This document shows, one piece after another, positions 17,165 to 26,122 of a stretch of 64,000 nt of DNA. The stretch comes from Flavipsychrobacter sp. (GTDB taxonomy: Bacteria > Bacteroidota > Bacteroidia > Chitinophagales > Chitinophagaceae). The DNA lies in NCBI GenBank assembly GCA_016787265.1, contig JAEUVF010000003.1:124001-188000 (forward strand). The letters are read 5' to 3'. A program made the position numbers and the translations under genes. Numbering within the stretch: position 1 is the stretch's first letter; every line of letters begins with the position of its first letter. The notes beneath the pieces were generated by a model. The model made no database searches. It was not told where the DNA came from and was given only the letters and a program-made list of their open reading frames with translations.

Positions 17165-18847
17165 TTACAAGTTCATTTTTTTTAACTCTTCTACTGCATA
17201 ATTGGCAGCTCTGGCCGTCAATGCCATAAAGGTGAGTGATGGATTCTGTGTGCCTGTGGATGTCATACAGGCGCCATCTGTTACAAACACATTTTTACAG
17301 GCATGCAGCTGATTCCATTTATTCAGCAGGGAGGTTTTCGGATCATGCCCCATTCTTACGCCTCCCATCTCGTGAATATCCAATCCCGGTGCCTGTTTGG
17401 TATCTGTTTTTGTAATCGATTTCACTCCTGCTTTATCCAGCATTTCCTGTCCCTGTTCAAAGAAATCATTCAGGATCTTCAGGTCATTCTCATCATAATC
17501 TACATTTATGGATAACTGTGGAATGCCCCAGGCATCCACCTTATTTTTATCCAGGCTAACGCTATTGGATTCCTTCGGTATCGTTTCTCCCTGCATCATC
17601 ATAAACACACTCCAGCCGCCAGGATCTGTGAGTGATTCTTTTAATGCTGCACCGATTTCTTCTCCTCCTCTACCCCAACCCGGACGATAGGCACTATAGA
17701 ACGTCATATACCCACGCTGGAAATCCATCTCCTGCTTGTGAACATTCCGGAAATTCGGCATCATCACAGCACAGGGTCTTCTGCCTTTATAATACTTATC
17801 TTCATAGCCTTCTACTTTTCCATTCAGTATGCCCCGGTAATTATGAAATGCCACATGGGTTCCGAGTAATCCATTATCATTTCCCAATCCGTTGGGAAAA
17901 CGGGAGGAGATAGAATTCAGCAGGATCAGGTTCGTATTCATGGTTGCGGCATTCACAAAAATAATCTTCGCCTCAAACTCATGTTGCTCTTTGGTGATAC
18001 TGTCAATTACCAGCACACCACGTGCTTTTTGTGATTTATCATCATACAAAATGGAATGCACTACCGAATTCGGTCGCAGTTCCAGGTTTCCTGTTTTTGC
18101 TGCCCAGGGAATCGTAGAAGAATTTGAACTGAAATATCCGCCAAAGGGGCAACCTCTTTCACATAAACTCCGGGCCTGGCATTTGCCCCTGCCCTGCTCC
18201 AGGTGAATCGGTTGTGGTTCGGTAAGGTGAGCGCAGCGACCAATAACAGGAAACCGGTCGGTATAACTGGAACGGATAGCCGAAGCAATATCTTTCTCAA
18301 CACAGTTCATTTCCCAGGGTGGCAGAAATTCGCCATCCGGCAGGGTTTCCAAACCGTCTTTGTTTCCACTGATACCGGCAAATCGTTCTACATGACTGTA
18401 CCAGGGAGCTATATCTTCATAGCGGATCGGCCAGTCGGTGGCAAAGCCATCCCTTGCGGGCCCTTCAAAATCAAATTTGCTCCAGCGCTGGGTTTGCCGT
18501 GCCCATAACAGCGATTTACCACCAACCTGGTATCCCCGTATCCAGTCGAATGGTTTTTCCTGCTGGTACGGATGCTCTTTATCCTTCACAAAAAAATGTT
18601 CGGAACTTTCACTTAAAGCGTAACATTTGCTGGAAACAGGATTTTCTTTTAAAAATTCCAATGGCATTTTATTCCGGTGCGGAAACTCCCAGGGATGCAT
18701 AGTTGCAGTAGGATAATCCTTCAGATGTTTCACATCCCGCCCTCTTTCCAGCAGCAAAACTTTTAATCCCTTTTCACAAAGTTCCTTTGCGGCCCAGCCA
18801 CCACTGATGCCCGAACCTATAACAATTGCGTCGTATTTACCTGCCAT
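17165..18847 (-). CDS. GMC-family FAD oxidoreductase
   Basis: 560 residues with the FAD-binding GSGISGGWAAKELCEKG motif, a CERGCPFGG cysteine-containing segment and the C-terminal GMC block (HEMGGVRMGHDP, TGTQNPSLTFMALTARAA) with the catalytic His and Asn. Bacteroidota enzymes of this form usually pair with a small gluconate 2-dehydrogenase subunit 3-type protein and act on sugars or glycosides; no such partner is next to it, and no Tat signal is visible in the protein itself. First gene of the GMC/Gfo/MBL operon, divergent from the DUF2130 gene with 66 bp between them. Confidence 0.94.
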   Translation of the reverse strand: MAGKYDAIVIGSGISGGWAAKELCEKGLKVLLLERGRDVKHLKDYPTATMHPWEFPHRNKMPLEFLKENPVSSKCYALSESSEHFFVKDKEHPYQQEKPFDWIRGYQVGGKSLLWARQTQRWSKFDFEGPARDGFATDWPIRYEDIAPWYSHVERFAGISGNKDGLETLPDGEFLPPWEMNCVEKDIASAIRSSYTDRFPVIGRCAHLTEPQPIHLEQGRGKCQARSLCERGCPFGGYFSSNSSTIPWAAKTGNLELRPNSVVHSILYDDKSQKARGVLVIDSITKEQHEFEAKIIFVNAATMNTNLILLNSISSRFPNGLGNDNGLLGTHVAFHNYRGILNGKVEGYEDKYYKGRRPCAVMMPNFRNVHKQEMDFQRGYMTFYSAYRPGWGRGGEEIGAALKESLTDPGGWSVFMMMQGETIPKESNSVSLDKNKVDAWGIPQLSINVDYDENDLKILNDFFEQGQEMLDKAGVKSITKTDTKQAPGLDIHEMGGVRMGHDPKTSLLNKWNQLHACKNVFVTDGACMTSTGTQNPSLTFMALTARAANYAVEELKKMNL

Positions 18848-18913
18848 GCGATAAATATACGAACCCTCCGATTAATCAGCAGGAAGCAATAAATTGCCGG
18901 AAATTGGTGCTGT

Positions 18914-20191
18914 ATGCCTACGAATATCAAATGTCCGAACTGTGCGCATGAATTCCCCCTGGAGGAAGCGTTGAATGATGAACTGAAGGAAGCGATAGAA
19001 AAGGAGAAACAGGAGCTCCGGGAAAAAATGCTGGAATACCGCAAGCAGAAAGAGGATGAACTCCGTAAGAAGGACGAAGCGTTTGAGCAGTTCCGTCGTC
19101 AGCAGGAATTGGCATACCGTCAGCAACTCGACCAGGAACTAAAAAAGCAGAACCAGCAACTCGAAGCCAGCATCCGTCAGCAACTCCATACCGATTATGA
19201 AAACCAGCTTATACTGCTGAAGGATGCCAATCGGGATAATGAGGAAAAACTAAAAGCCGCCCGCCAGAAAGAACTGGATTTTCTGCGTAAAGAACAGGAG
19301 TTAAAAACCAGGGAAGAAGAACTTGAAATCAGCCTCCAGCGAAAGTTACAGGAAGAAAGAGGCCGGCTCTCGGAAGAGTTGCGAAAAATCGAGGAACAGA
19401 AGATTGCGGCCAAAGAATCCGAATTCAACCTGCGGTTGAAAGAATTGGAAAAACAGCTGGAAGATCAGAAAAAACTGGCGGATGAAATGAGACGCAAAGC
19501 AGAACAGGGGAGCATGCAATTGCAGGGAGAGGTCCAGGAACTGGCGCTGGAGGAAATGCTGAAGAGCAGTTTCCCCTTTGACCTGGTGACGGAAGTTGGG
19601 AAAGGTGTTCGGGGAGCAGATTGCATTCAAACTGTACGCAACCAGTTCGGACAGGAATGTGGAAAGATTATTTATGAGAGTAAACGAACCAAGGGGTTTA
19701 CCCGCGAATGGATAGAAAAACTAAAGGCTGATATGCGTAGCCAGGGAGCTGATCTCGCCATACTGGTCACCCAGACAATGCCCGACGACATGGATCAGTT
19801 CGGAGAAAAGAACGGGATTTGGATCTGTACCTTCACCGAAGTAAAGCCCCTGGCTCAGGTACTTCGCGAAAGTCTCATCAAGGTATTCAATGCCGTACGC
19901 AGCCAGGAAAACAAGGGCGATAAAATGCACATGCTCTATGATTACCTAACCAGTAATGAATTCTCGGAACAATGGAAAGCGATCCGCGAAGGTTTTATGA
20001 GCATGAAACTTTCTATTCAGAAAGAGCGGGATGCCATGGAGAAATTATGGAAAGCGCGGGAAAAACAACTTGAAAAAGTATTACTGAATGCCGCCCATAT
20101 CCGGGGAAGTATCGAAGGAATTGCAGGCTCCGATAATATCAGCCTGCAACTCCTTGATGATGAGGAAGACCCGACAGGGCTGCTCGAATAA
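18914..20191 (+). CDS. DUF2130 coiled-coil protein
   Basis: 425 residues. A short zinc-ribbon-like start (CPNCAHEFPLEEAL) is followed by a very long charged coiled coil (about residues 20-215, rich in Glu, Lys, Arg, Gln) and a C-terminal globular domain with DLVTEVGKGVRGADCIQTV, KIIYESKRTKGFT and DLAILVTQTMPDD. The ESKR/K-type segment recalls restriction-endonuclease-like nucleases; the family is otherwise uncharacterised. Single gene, divergent from the GMC gene. Confidence 0.88.
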   Translation: MPTNIKCPNCAHEFPLEEALNDELKEAIEKEKQELREKMLEYRKQKEDELRKKDEAFEQFRRQQELAYRQQLDQELKKQNQQLEASIRQQLHTDYENQLILLKDANRDNEEKLKAARQKELDFLRKEQELKTREEELEISLQRKLQEERGRLSEELRKIEEQKIAAKESEFNLRLKELEKQLEDQKKLADEMRRKAEQGSMQLQGEVQELALEEMLKSSFPFDLVTEVGKGVRGADCIQTVRNQFGQECGKIIYESKRTKGFTREWIEKLKADMRSQGADLAILVTQTMPDDMDQFGEKNGIWICTFTEVKPLAQVLRESLIKVFNAVRSQENKGDKMHMLYDYLTSNEFSEQWKAIREGFMSMKLSIQKERDAMEKLWKAREKQLEKVLLNAAHIRGSIEGIAGSDNISLQLLDDEEDPTGLLE

Positions 20192-20217
20192 TCCACCCTG
20201 ACGAAACGAAGTGAATC

Positions 20218-20823
20218 TTATTTCGCATTTTTTTTCACGTATACACCCAATGCTTTACCTGCATCTGCATACGCTTCGCCAATGCGCAGGCCGGTATCGA
20301 AATCAAAACCCCCAAACGTACGGCCCAGTGCCTTGTCAACTTTAATGCGCGCCAGTTCGTTGCTTCGATTAGCTGTTTCAACGATGGTTACCACCAGGTA
20401 AATATTGGCGTTACCTCTTGAAATACCGATATTATACCCAGGCTCGGTGGAAACAGTCTTTACAACCATGGTATATTTTGCAGATGGCGCACTACCCGAA
20501 GCAATACCACTTTCACTACCAAATAATTCATTGAACTTGGGCTGAAACCGGCTCTCCCGGTCTGCCACCCAGGACTTGGCCCAGTTATCACCTCTGCCAG
20601 GTTCTTTTTTATTATAATCTTCTGTTTTTTTGGCCACATACTCAGCTTCGGTCTTGAATTTTCCAACCGACATACCATCATAAACAAACTCGGTGTTGAT
20701 TTCTTTTTCGCTGGCTAATGCTGAAAGAGTGCCGGATTCCAGCTTAATCCGCTGAGCAGACGCCGTGAAGGAACTTATGGTGATTGCAACCACCACCAAA
20801 CCTGAACTGATAAAATTTTTCAT
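20218..20823 (-). CDS. Exported protein of unknown function
   Basis: 201 residues from ATG 20823 with a signal peptide (MKNFISSGLVVVAITISSFTASAQ). The mature part has a conserved-looking NIGISRGNANIYLVVTIVETANRS segment and an end resembling a periplasmic alpha/beta domain. I do not recognise a family. The 28 codons upstream of the chosen ATG in the same frame are basic and not signal-like. It is convergent with the DUF2130 gene, 26 bp away. Confidence 0.8.
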   Translation of the reverse strand: MKNFISSGLVVVAITISSFTASAQRIKLESGTLSALASEKEINTEFVYDGMSVGKFKTEAEYVAKKTEDYNKKEPGRGDNWAKSWVADRESRFQPKFNELFGSESGIASGSAPSAKYTMVVKTVSTEPGYNIGISRGNANIYLVVTIVETANRSNELARIKVDKALGRTFGGFDFDTGLRIGEAYADAGKALGVYVKKNAK

Positions 20824-20950
20824 GTAGAAGGGTTTATACGTAGTTATGCTATCTGAGCGCTTCCGATACCATTCCGTTGTATCCCTTGAAAAAAAAATTT
20901 TAAGCACCTCATGTCACCTGGCATCCACCAATATGAACCCATGAATAAAA

Positions 20951-21589
20951 TCAGGTCACCAGGTAGGCCATCACCAGGGGTTCAAATATTTTGGCTTCCA
21001 GCTGCACTGACAATGGCTCACCCAGGTTAAACTGAAACGGAATCTCCATCCATTCATTGGATTTATATTTTAGCGGACCACTTAGCTGCATATGGGTTTT
21101 GAAATCCAGCCCTCCCAATCCATGCCACTTGTAGACCGCCTCTTTTGCACTCCAGATCACGGTCGTCATTTCCAGTTGCAACTGATCAAAGAGCTCCCAT
21201 TGTGCCAGGTAAGCCTTCTCCTCTTCGGATAAAAACTTGGGTGATATCCGCTCGATCCGTGATGTTACCAGTTCAATATCAATACCCACCCGGTTCGTAC
21301 TGCTGGCTATCGCTGCTGCATAATTGCCGCAATGTGAAATCGAAAAATGATACTTTTCACCTGGCAGATAGGGTTTCCGCGTATCCGCCACCTGTATCTC
21401 CTTCAGGGGAAAATCATCAAATAATACGGGTAATAAATACCTCCCCGCCAGGTGTTGCAACCGTTTGTATGGATGCGTTACATCCTGGTGCAGCGGCACC
21501 CTGGACAGAAAAAACTCCTCCGGTTCCTCAATGCGCCAAATCGCGAGTCGGGTTGTTTGGTTGATATTATGTTGATAAAATAAGGCCAA
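20951..21589 (-). CDS. 4'-phosphopantetheinyl transferase (Sfp/AcpT type), TTG start
   Basis: Transfers 4'-phosphopantetheine from CoA to a serine of carrier proteins. The magnesium and CoA motifs are present: FSISHCGNYAAAI, RVGIDIELV and WSAKEAVYKWHG. The long open frame runs over the dcd promoter and into dcd, so it must start later; no ATG is available, and TTG at 21589 gives MALFYQHNINQTTRLAIW, the right N-terminus and 212 residues. A -7 match TATATTTG lies about 50 bases upstream. As the only such enzyme in view it may serve fatty acid or secondary metabolite carrier proteins. Confidence 0.92.
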   Translation of the reverse strand: MALFYQHNINQTTRLAIWRIEEPEEFFLSRVPLHQDVTHPYKRLQHLAGRYLLPVLFDDFPLKEIQVADTRKPYLPGEKYHFSISHCGNYAAAIASSTNRVGIDIELVTSRIERISPKFLSEEEKAYLAQWELFDQLQLEMTTVIWSAKEAVYKWHGLGGLDFKTHMQLSGPLKYKSNEWMEIPFQFNLGEPLSVQLEAKIFEPLVMAYLVT

Positions 21590-21641
21590 GGTTGAAATTA
21601 AGACACTAACATTGCAGCGGTACTTTAACAATACCACAGAA

Positions 21642-21649
21642 CAAATATA
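21642..21649 (-). promoter_or_regulatory. -7 element of the phosphopantetheinyl transferase gene
   Basis: TATATTTG on the minus strand, an exact match to the Bacteroidota -7 consensus TANNTTTG, in the divergent region with dcd. It supports the late TTG start at 21589 with a leader of about 45 bases. No good TTTG -33 box is visible at the expected spacing. Confidence 0.4.
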
Positions 21650-21664
21650 AATTAAGCCAAGCAC

Positions 21665-22201
21665 ATGATTTTGTCGGATACGCGCATACTGGAAGAAATC
21701 GAAAAAGGCAGCATTAAAATTGAGCCCTATAACCGCGAATGCCTCGGAAGCAATTCCTATGATGTTCACCTGGGCAAATGGCTCGCCACCTACAAGGAAC
21801 ATATCCTGGACGCCAAAAAACATAACCAGATTGAATATTTTGAAATCCCGGAAGAAGGATTCGTTTTATACCCGCATATTTTTTATCTCGGTGTAACCGA
21901 TGAATATACCGAAACACATGCCCATGTTCCGTTCCTGGAAGGAAAATCCTCTACCGGTCGGCTTGGTATTGATATTCATGCCACAGCAGGAAAGGGTGAT
22001 GTAGGTTTCTGCGGCAACTGGACACTCGAAATTTCAGTGAAACAACCTGTAAAAGTATACAAGGGAATGCCGATTGGCCAATTGATCTATTTCCCGGTAG
22101 AGGGACCCATTGAAGTAGCTTATAACCAGAAGAAAAATGCGAAATACAGCGGTCAGCCAGACAAGCCTATCGAGAGCATGATGTGGAAGAATAAATTTTA
22201 G
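21665..22201 (+). CDS. dcd: dCTP deaminase
   Basis: Deaminates dCTP to dUTP for thymidylate synthesis. 178 residues with the family blocks MILSDTRILEEIEKG, YDVHLG, GKSSTGRLG (catalytic Arg/Ser loop) and GFCGNWTLEISV (catalytic Glu), plus the C-terminal YSGQPDKP segment. Homotrimeric in the family. The gene is divergent from the phosphopantetheinyl transferase gene and convergent with the DUF3810 gene, whose stop lies 1 bp beyond. Confidence 0.97.
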   Translation: MILSDTRILEEIEKGSIKIEPYNRECLGSNSYDVHLGKWLATYKEHILDAKKHNQIEYFEIPEEGFVLYPHIFYLGVTDEYTETHAHVPFLEGKSSTGRLGIDIHATAGKGDVGFCGNWTLEISVKQPVKVYKGMPIGQLIYFPVEGPIEVAYNQKKNAKYSGQPDKPIESMMWKNKF

Positions 22202-22202
22202 T

Positions 22203-23300
22203 TCAAAGTCGTTCCCACCCGTATTTTCTGCCATAGGCGATCACCAGGGCCACTACCTGGTTATAACTCAATAACCCGGAGGGCTGCTGATTGGCTCGTA
22301 AATACTGGCCATACATGGTTCTCACCAGGGGCTCCAGCAATCCCACATGCTCCTGGTTGAATTTTCGCAAAGCATTGATATCTTTCTTACTGCCGGCAGT
22401 TAACTGCTGTATGCGTTGCCTGGCAAGTGCGGAATCCCGAAGATTCAAATCGCGTATCGCATAGAGGTAGAGATCAAAATAGGCAGAATATCGGAATGCC
22501 GGACTTCCACTTTTACTGGCCGTCAGAAACCCAGCCATATTGGCTTCATTTTCCCTCGCATATCCAAGCTGGTGGCCGATTTCATGACAGGTAGTAAACG
22601 GCTGAACAAAAACCGGAACGGTCGTATTCACCTGCGCCTCTCCCGTAAAAGGATTGTAATAACCTGTAAATCCGAGGTAATTACCCAGGTAACTGTAAAG
22701 TGATGGTTTTACGCTTTGACCCCCATATTTTAAAAAGAGCGCACGCTTGCCGGGTTGTTGATACGCACTGAATGCCTTTTTAAAGAGGGTTCTTTTATGC
22801 TGTAATGGTTGCCTTTCCGGGAGCGAAATGGTACGGTTGTCTTCCATCCGCTTTGATAAAAGCTGAACCAGGCTGTCGAGCTCGGCAGTGCTATATTGGC
22901 CTGGCCGGATGCCCGCCTGACGGGCAATGCCAACCCTGTTGTAATTTAATCCCCATAACAAATTAAAAAGTATATAAATCCATAACCAGACCTGCATTAC
23001 TTTCACACCAACCCGAAGTAACCAGTTCAGATCAATCCGTTTTTGTAAAACTGCGCGGATAAATTTCACCAGCGCATATACCAGGGCGATAGTTGCTGCA
23101 GCGTAAAGCAGGTCGCCAAAACTGAACGGCATCCATCCAAATAAAAATCGTTGCACCCGGGAGATTACCGGGTAGACCCCGGTGGAATAATATTTTTCCA
23201 CCCATTCAGGAAAAATTGACGCCAGCTTAATGAATAAAGCAGTGCCTGCCAGAATGTATAAACCCGTATACCGGTATCTTTGCCCCGTTCTTTCCTGCAT
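22203..23300 (-). CDS. DUF3810 membrane protein with HExxH motif
   Basis: 365 residues from ATG 23300. Three hydrophobic segments in the first 130 residues (LYILAGTALFIKLASIF, LLYAAATIALVYALVKFI, VWLWIYILFNLLWGLNY) precede a soluble domain with TTCHEIGHQLGYARENEANMAGF, a zinc-metalloprotease signature with a candidate third ligand Glu. DUF3810 proteins are uncharacterised; the motif suggests a membrane-anchored zinc peptidase. The longer open frame overlaps the carboxyltransferase gene and is not used. Confidence 0.9.
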   Translation of the reverse strand: MQERTGQRYRYTGLYILAGTALFIKLASIFPEWVEKYYSTGVYPVISRVQRFLFGWMPFSFGDLLYAAATIALVYALVKFIRAVLQKRIDLNWLLRVGVKVMQVWLWIYILFNLLWGLNYNRVGIARQAGIRPGQYSTAELDSLVQLLSKRMEDNRTISLPERQPLQHKRTLFKKAFSAYQQPGKRALFLKYGGQSVKPSLYSYLGNYLGFTGYYNPFTGEAQVNTTVPVFVQPFTTCHEIGHQLGYARENEANMAGFLTASKSGSPAFRYSAYFDLYLYAIRDLNLRDSALARQRIQQLTAGSKKDINALRKFNQEHVGLLEPLVRTMYGQYLRANQQPSGLLSYNQVVALVIAYGRKYGWERL

Positions 23301-23364
23301 GTTGTTACAACTATTCGCAATAATAGAATGTTCAATGCAAAAAGAAAATTCAAAAATGCCTGCC

Positions 23365-24993
23365 ATGAATATCGAAAAGAACCGGAATGAAGATGCGATG
23401 AAGCTTTTGCTTAGTGATCTTAAAAAACGCCGCGAAAAGATTTTTGCTGGCGGTGGCAAAAAATCAATTGAAAAACAGCACGAAAAAAATAAGTGGACTC
23501 CCAGGGAACGTATTGATTACCTGATTGATAAGGGGTCTGAATGGCTGGAAATCGGAAGCTTTGCCGGATATGGGATGTACGAAGAACAGGGGGGCTGTCC
23601 GGCTGGTGGAACAGTTGCAGGCATTGGTTATGTTAGCGGCAGGCAGTGTGTAATTCTCGCCAATGACCAGACAGTGAAAGCCGGAGCCTGGTTTCCCATC
23701 ACCGGCAAGAAAAACCTCCGTTTGCAGGAAATCGCGATGGAAAATCACCTGCCGGTTATCTACCTGGTAGATAGTGCCGGTGTATTCCTGCCGATGCAGG
23801 ATGAGATCTTCCCCGACAAAGAACATTTTGGCAGGATCTTCCGCAACAACGCCCGTATGAGCGCGATGGGTATTACACAGATCGCGGCAGTTATGGGGCC
23901 CTGTGTGGCAGGAGGCGCCTATCTGCCCATTATGAGCGATGAAACACTGATGGTGGAAGGCAATGGCTCTATTTTTCTGGCCGGCCCCTACCTGGTAAAA
24001 GCTGCTATTGGTGAAGATATCGATGCTGAAACACTGGGAGGCGCAGAAACGCATAATGCGATTTCCGGCATCGCGGATTATAAATTTCCAACGGAAAAAG
24101 AATGCCTGGACCATGTAAAAAAAATCATGAGTAAACTGGCGGAACCGCAGACTGCCGGTTTCAACCGAACCAACCCAATACCTCCGAAAAAAGCACCCGA
24201 AGAAATCTATAGCATTCTATCAGAGAATAACAGTAAGCCTTATGATATGAGGGATCTAATCACAGCTATTGTTGATGACTCCGAGTTTGAAGAGTACAAA
24301 GCGGAATATGGAAAAACCATCCTCTGTGGTTATGCGCGCATTGAAGGATGGGCGGTTGGTATCGTTGCCAACCAGCGCCTGATCGTAAAAAGTAAAAGAG
24401 GTGAAATGCAAATGGGCGGTGTGATCTATAACGACAGCGCAGACAAAGCGGCGCGCTTCATTATGAACTGTAATCAGAAAAAAATCCCGCTTGTCTTTTT
24501 GCAGGATGTTACGGGCTTTATGGTGGGCAGCCGAAGTGAACATGCGGGCATCATAAAAGACGGAGCCAAACTCGTTAATGCAGTGGCCAATTCGGTAGTT
24601 CCCAAGATCACGATCGTTGTTGGGAATTCTTATGGAGCCGGTAATTATGCCATGTGCGGAAAAGCTTATGACCCCCGTTTCATTTATGCATGGCCTACCG
24701 CCAGGATCGCGGTTATGGGCGGCGACCAGGCGGCGAAAACCCTGATGCAGATCCAGGTAGCTTCCATGAAAGCAAAAGGGGAAGAAATTACACCCGAACA
24801 GGAACAACAGGTGTTACAATCCATCAAACAGAAATACGACGAACAAACAACACCTTACTATGCGGCCTCCCGGTTATGGGTAGACGAAATTATTGATCCC
24901 TTGCAGACTCGTCGGGTAATTGCCAGTGGTATCGAAGCCGCCAATCATAATCCGGAAATGCCCGTGTTTAAAACGGGAGTGATACAAACATGA
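23365..24993 (+). CDS. Biotin-dependent acyl-CoA carboxyltransferase
   Basis: 542 residues from ATG 23365 (MNIEKNRNEDAMK); ATGs at 23335 and 23356 would add a few residues. The two crotonase-like halves of the beta subunit of methylcrotonyl-, propionyl- or acetyl-CoA carboxylases are present: GCPAGGTVAGIGYVSGRQCV, GGAYLPIMSDET (N-half oxyanion hole) and VGNSYGAGNYAMCG, AVMGGDQAA (C-half). It transfers carboxyl from biotin to an acyl-CoA. No biotin carboxylase gene is adjacent. Length and the NxxEHxxAGG-like QDVTGFMVG block fit the methylcrotonyl-type family; the acyl substrate is not decided. A repeat begins 3 bp after the stop. Confidence 0.92.
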   Translation: MNIEKNRNEDAMKLLLSDLKKRREKIFAGGGKKSIEKQHEKNKWTPRERIDYLIDKGSEWLEIGSFAGYGMYEEQGGCPAGGTVAGIGYVSGRQCVILANDQTVKAGAWFPITGKKNLRLQEIAMENHLPVIYLVDSAGVFLPMQDEIFPDKEHFGRIFRNNARMSAMGITQIAAVMGPCVAGGAYLPIMSDETLMVEGNGSIFLAGPYLVKAAIGEDIDAETLGGAETHNAISGIADYKFPTEKECLDHVKKIMSKLAEPQTAGFNRTNPIPPKKAPEEIYSILSENNSKPYDMRDLITAIVDDSEFEEYKAEYGKTILCGYARIEGWAVGIVANQRLIVKSKRGEMQMGGVIYNDSADKAARFIMNCNQKKIPLVFLQDVTGFMVGSRSEHAGIIKDGAKLVNAVANSVVPKITIVVGNSYGAGNYAMCGKAYDPRFIYAWPTARIAVMGGDQAAKTLMQIQVASMKAKGEEITPEQEQQVLQSIKQKYDEQTTPYYAASRLWVDEIIDPLQTRRVIASGIEAANHNPEMPVFKTGVIQT

Positions 24994-24996
24994 AAC

Positions 24997-25104
24997 GTGA
25001 AAGGTGAAAAGTGAAAGGTGAAAAAAAAGCACCCTTTCCACTTTCACTTCTCACATCTCACGTCTCACATCTCACCTTTCACCTTTCACCTTTCACCTTT
25101 CACT
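24997..25104. repeat. Heptanucleotide tandem repeat with long inverted repeat, locus 1
   Basis: Nine consecutive 7-bp units fill 25042-25104 (TTTCACT, TCTCACA, TCTCACG, TCTCACA, TCTCACC, then three TTTCACC and TTTCACT). The stretch 24997-25023 is the reverse complement of 25077-25103 over 27 bases with one mismatch, so the transcript can fold into a long hairpin. The repeat lies between the carboxyltransferase stop and the rnhA start and ends 5 bp before the rnhA ATG. The same units recur at 33199-33219 and 63795-63844. Confidence 0.9.
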
Positions 25105-25109
25105 TCCTC

Positions 25110-25574
25110 ATGTCCGAACTCATCATCTATACAGACGGCGCCAGCCGCGGAAATCCCGGTCCGGGTGGCTATGGTACCATACTTAAATGGGGTACCAAAG
25201 AAAAAGAATTGTCCAAAGGTTATCGCAAAACCACCAATAATCGCATGGAATTAATGGCGGTTATTGCAGGGCTCGAAGCACTCACTAAAACCGGGTTAAA
25301 GATCACGATCTACAGCGATAGTCAATACGTAGTGAAAGCCGTGGAAGAAGGCTGGCTGAAAAAATGGATCGCCACCGATTTCAAGGGAGGTAAAAAAAAC
25401 CGGGATCTCTGGACAAAATTTCATGAACTGTCCAAACAGCACCATATCCGCTTCAAATGGGTAAAAGGGCATGCTGATAACCCCCATAACAATCGTTGTG
25501 ATGTACTGGCCACCACCGCGGCAGACGGAAAACACCTGCTGATAGATACCGCCTACGAAGCTGAAAATGCCTAA
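25110..25574 (+). CDS. rnhA: Ribonuclease HI
   Basis: Cleaves the RNA strand of RNA-DNA hybrids. 154 residues from ATG 25110 with the DEDD active site: IIYTDGASRGNPG (Asp9), NNRMELMAVIAGLEAL (Glu), IYSDSQYVV (Asp) and the C-terminal NNRCDVLA (Asp); WVKGHADNPHNNRCD carries the His loop. The longer frame starting at 25011 would translate the heptanucleotide repeat and is rejected. The repeat abuts the start codon, so a hairpin there could affect initiation. Confidence 0.97.
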   Translation: MSELIIYTDGASRGNPGPGGYGTILKWGTKEKELSKGYRKTTNNRMELMAVIAGLEALTKTGLKITIYSDSQYVVKAVEEGWLKKWIATDFKGGKKNRDLWTKFHELSKQHHIRFKWVKGHADNPHNNRCDVLATTAADGKHLLIDTAYEAENA

Positions 25575-25631
25575 GGCTATCCGAATCCTGTCTCCTGCTT
25601 TCCAATGCAGGAAATATTGGATATTTGATAC

Positions 25632-26111
25632 ATGACCGAAACCAAACCGCCTGCTGATATCCGGATCATGTCTCTTCCGGATTCAGTTCCTCCCCCAATG
25701 GGACTCATTCTGTTGGCTGATCCCAACCAGGAACAGGTTGCTGAATACCTGCGCTATTGCCTTATCCTGGTTGCAATTCACAGCGACCTGACTGTTGGAG
25801 TACTGGCCTTATCTCCGGAAGGCAAAACCAGGGCAGAGATAAAAGTACTGGCTGTTGCTCCTGGTTACAGGCGAAAAGGCATCGGAAAATTATTATTAAA
25901 GGAAGCCAGTGAAAGAGCACGACGACTCGGTTTTACGGAATTGCAGGTTTGTACCGGGAATTCCAGCATCAAGCCATTCCAGTTGTACCAGCAGGCAGGC
26001 TTCGAACTCACAGACGTCAGGTGGAATTATTTTACTCACCATTATCCACAACCGATAGTGGAAGAAGGTATTGTTTGTAAACATCAACTGCTCCTGACTA
26101 AATCATTATAA
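25632..26111 (+). CDS. GNAT-family N-acetyltransferase
   Basis: 159 residues with the acetyl-CoA binding motif VLAVAPGYRRKGIGKLLLKEA and the C-terminal NSSIKPFQLYQQAGFE segment typical of GNAT enzymes. The N-terminal 25 residues are proline-rich and not conserved-looking. The substrate is unknown. It is followed 11 bp later by an MFS transporter gene in the same direction, so the two may be co-transcribed. Confidence 0.9.
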   Translation: MTETKPPADIRIMSLPDSVPPPMGLILLADPNQEQVAEYLRYCLILVAIHSDLTVGVLALSPEGKTRAEIKVLAVAPGYRRKGIGKLLLKEASERARRLGFTELQVCTGNSSIKPFQLYQQAGFELTDVRWNYFTHHYPQPIVEEGIVCKHQLLLTKSL

Positions 26112-26122
26112 CACCTGGCCAG

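Noticed and set aside
23464..24807. Long minus-strand frames within the carboxyltransferase gene
   Set aside because: Shadow frames of a highly biased coding sequence; the plus-strand product has all family motifs.
24997..25104. CRISPR array
   Set aside because: Unit length is 7 bp with no spacers and no cas genes nearby.
25011..25109. N-terminal extension of rnhA
   Set aside because: It would translate the heptanucleotide repeat into a Ser/His/Phe-rich stretch; RNase HI starts at MSELIIYTDG.
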